NCBI GenBank assembly: GCA_001600455.1 | Contig: BCKC01000006.1 | Coordinates: 2,108,001 to 2,172,000 of the forward strand | Reading direction: 5' to 3' | DNA length: 64,000 bases | Source of the DNA: Endocalyx cinctus | Lineage: Eukaryota > Ascomycota > Sordariomycetes > Amphisphaeriales > Apiosporaceae | Part shown: piece by piece, positions 62,463-64,000 of the stretch | Layout of the letters: every line of letters starts with the position of its first letter | How positions within the stretch are numbered: position 1 is the first letter of the stretch | Notes under the pieces: model-generated | Database searches by the model: none | The model's input: the letters and a program-made list of their open reading frames with translations, nothing else | Told to the model about the DNA's origin: nothing | Position numbers and translations under genes: made by a program

Positions 62463-63584
62463 TTGGCGTGGGGTAATCGCATACGGCTTCGGGATCGTCT
62501 TTTTTTCGCTCATAGGCCGGGAGATCAGATACACTAACAAGCTTGGATTTCCTTCCCGCCCCCCCCCCCCCTCTCCTCTTTGCTACGGCGGGAAATTGTT
62601 GTCTTGAAAGTTTCTAAGTACATAGATAAGCTGTTTCAATGTGATTATTTATACGTCATCGTCTAGATGAAGAGGTGCGCAAGTAAAAACGTAGTAAGTT
62701 GAATTAGCATTTCCCGGTACCATAATCACGTGCCTGCGGAAATCAAACCAGCTCAAGGTGAGGGTGATAGGTATAAACTGATGTGATATTCCCGGGCAGA
62801 GGATACGGACAGTGAAAGTAAAATACGGCGTTCACCTACGACCCTCGTCATGTAACCCGGTTAATACGTTATTCCGCAGCTGGATTTCTAAACTTGCGGA
62901 AGTAAATGTCAATATACAGTTATGTATACTAGGACTACAACGAACGAAATGTACTTTTTAAGATCTTGATTTTTAGAATACCCTCGTATCTAAGTTAAGA
63001 TCTATAATAACAAAAACAAAAAGCGAGAGACGTGGGGGGGTATATTCAGCAATGAACATGAAAAGTATGAAATTCCTCGATGGTTTTTTTCTTCTCTCTC
63101 TTCCACTTCTTTCTTTTTTTCTTTCTTCTTTCTCGAATAACCCATGATGAAACTGAAATTTCAAAATGCTCAACGGACTTTGGACTTCCACACCCCAACT
63201 TAAAAAGAAACTCCCATCGTAGGTATATATATATATGGATATAAACTCCTCGCCTCGTGTATGACCTGACCCCTTGAATAAATTCCCAGGTGATTCCAAA
63301 GCCCTCTCAAAAAAAAAAATAGATATTTGATCACGCAAGAAAATCGTGAAATTTCGTGCCAATGACGTGCCCACGTCCAATATCATAATCACATCACATC
63401 ATTTTCGTAGACCTCAGTAATTCCCATCTCTTTAAGCGAAAGTCATAAAAAGGAAGAACAAATACAGTCACAAAGTAGATAGAATATCTGGACTGCTTAT
63501 TCTTTCTTTCCTTTTCTTTTTTTCGTTTCTTTACTTGCGCCCCCCTTTTTGAAGCCCCCCAACTTACACGTGCATTTATCTCAA

Positions 63585-64000
63585 TCAATCAACCATAGAA
63601 GCCATCCCCGCCGTCGGCGCGAACGAGTCGTACTCGTCGTCGTCGTAATCGCTAGTATCGACCATGCTTCCGGGACTCTGAGTCCCGCTGTAATCCCCGC
63701 CGTACGGCAGCGACGCCTGACCACCGTTCGTAATCCCCGCGGTGCTGGTATAATTTCCCATGGGAAAATCGCCTCCGTCGGTACTCAAGGCCAAAAGGCT
63801 CTGCCTACGGCCGGGGTCCAGCTGCTGATGCTGGTGATCGCGGGAGTTGCCGAGCTCGGGTTTCTCCGGCAGCTTTTTCAGCAGACCCGTCGAGATGTCG
63901 AGCATGCCCATGGCGAACTCGGTCAGCCGGTTTCCTTCGCTGGGCTTGCTGCTGACGCTCAGCGTCCACCGGTACTCGCCCAGCCGCCGGCGGTACCAGT
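63585..64000 (-). CDS. C-terminal part of a probable fungal transcription factor (cut by window edge)
   Basis: The frame is open to the right edge, so only about 138 residues of the C-terminus are visible. The first part reads WYRRRLGEYRWTLSVSS and LTEFAMGMLDISTGLLKKLPEKP, which resembles the end of the fungal-specific domain in Zn2Cys6 transcription factors. After it comes a Ser, Gly, Asp and Tyr-rich acidic tail (DTSDYDDDEYDSF) that could act as an activation region. The zinc cluster would lie outside the window. The family assignment is a guess from motif style, and the coding status is well supported by the GC-rich frame. Confidence 0.65.
   Translation of the reverse strand, partial: WYRRRLGEYRWTLSVSSKPSEGNRLTEFAMGMLDISTGLLKKLPEKPELGNSRDHQHQQLDPGRRQSLLALSTDGGDFPMGNYTSTAGITNGGQASLPYGGDYSGTQSPGSMVDTSDYDDDEYDSFAPTAGMASMVD

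Larger units (their letters stand above)
60353..63584. other. 3.2 kb gene-free stretch with microsatellites
   Basis: No supported gene. The left part is the GH16 promoter and includes a TATATA run near 60475. It also contains the (GT)21 and (TA)10 tracts (62356-62462), several poly-T runs and a C-rich tract near 62562. The right end holds the 3' flank of the edge gene. Confidence 0.6.

Noticed and set aside
62973..63392. 139-codon minus-strand open frame near the right edge
   Set aside because: Composition is that of AT-rich simple sequence; it probably lies in the 3' region of the edge gene.

Overview
This window is nuclear DNA of a filamentous ascomycete (Pezizomycotina, most likely Sordariomycetes). 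The genes have several short spliceosomal introns of about 50 to 150 bp with GTAAGT/GTATGT donors and CTNAC-like branch points. The intergenic DNA is long, AT-rich and full of homopolymers. The gene set is typical of mould fungi: secreted glycoside hydrolases, a GlcNAc-catabolism cluster with an Ndt80-like regulator, and a LaeA-like methyltransferase. I could not run a homology search. Assignments rest on motifs and on exon phases that join into complete reading frames.

Left part (1-21.9 kb). A 2,502-residue protein has about seven N-terminal membrane segments and a huge repeat-rich tail (1334-9018). It is followed by a divergent pair: an intracellular GH31 alpha-xylosidase (minus) and a secreted GH3 beta-glucosidase-type enzyme (plus), which suit stepwise breakdown of xyloglucan oligosaccharides. 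Next is a type II membrane-anchored neutral ceramidase (minus) whose catalytic Ser position reads Thr. About 3.1 kb without genes follows.

Middle (21.9-39.6 kb). This is a GlcNAc catabolic cluster: glucosamine-6-phosphate deaminase (minus), hexokinase-family GlcNAc kinase (plus), the Ndt80-type regulator RON1 (minus), a GH3-plus-acetyltransferase NAG3 (minus) and GlcNAc-6-phosphate deacetylase (plus). Kinase, deacetylase and deaminase in that order convert GlcNAc to fructose-6-phosphate. NAG3 probably feeds sugar in and RON1 probably controls the set. No transporter of the NGT1 kind is in the window.

Right part (42-64 kb). These are a KIN1-type protein kinase with a C-terminal KA1-like end, the CCR4-NOT subunit CAF40/CNOT9, a 6.4 kb gene-free stretch that includes two undetermined bases, a LaeA-like methyltransferase, a single-exon SET-domain protein, a secreted GH16 enzyme, and at the right edge the C-terminus of a probable fungal transcription factor.

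The observations I rate highest are the triple-repeat 7-TM protein, the Ser-to-Thr change in the ceramidase, and two short intergenic words (TACTCCGTA and the palindrome TACCTAGGTA) that are over-represented and occur side by side.
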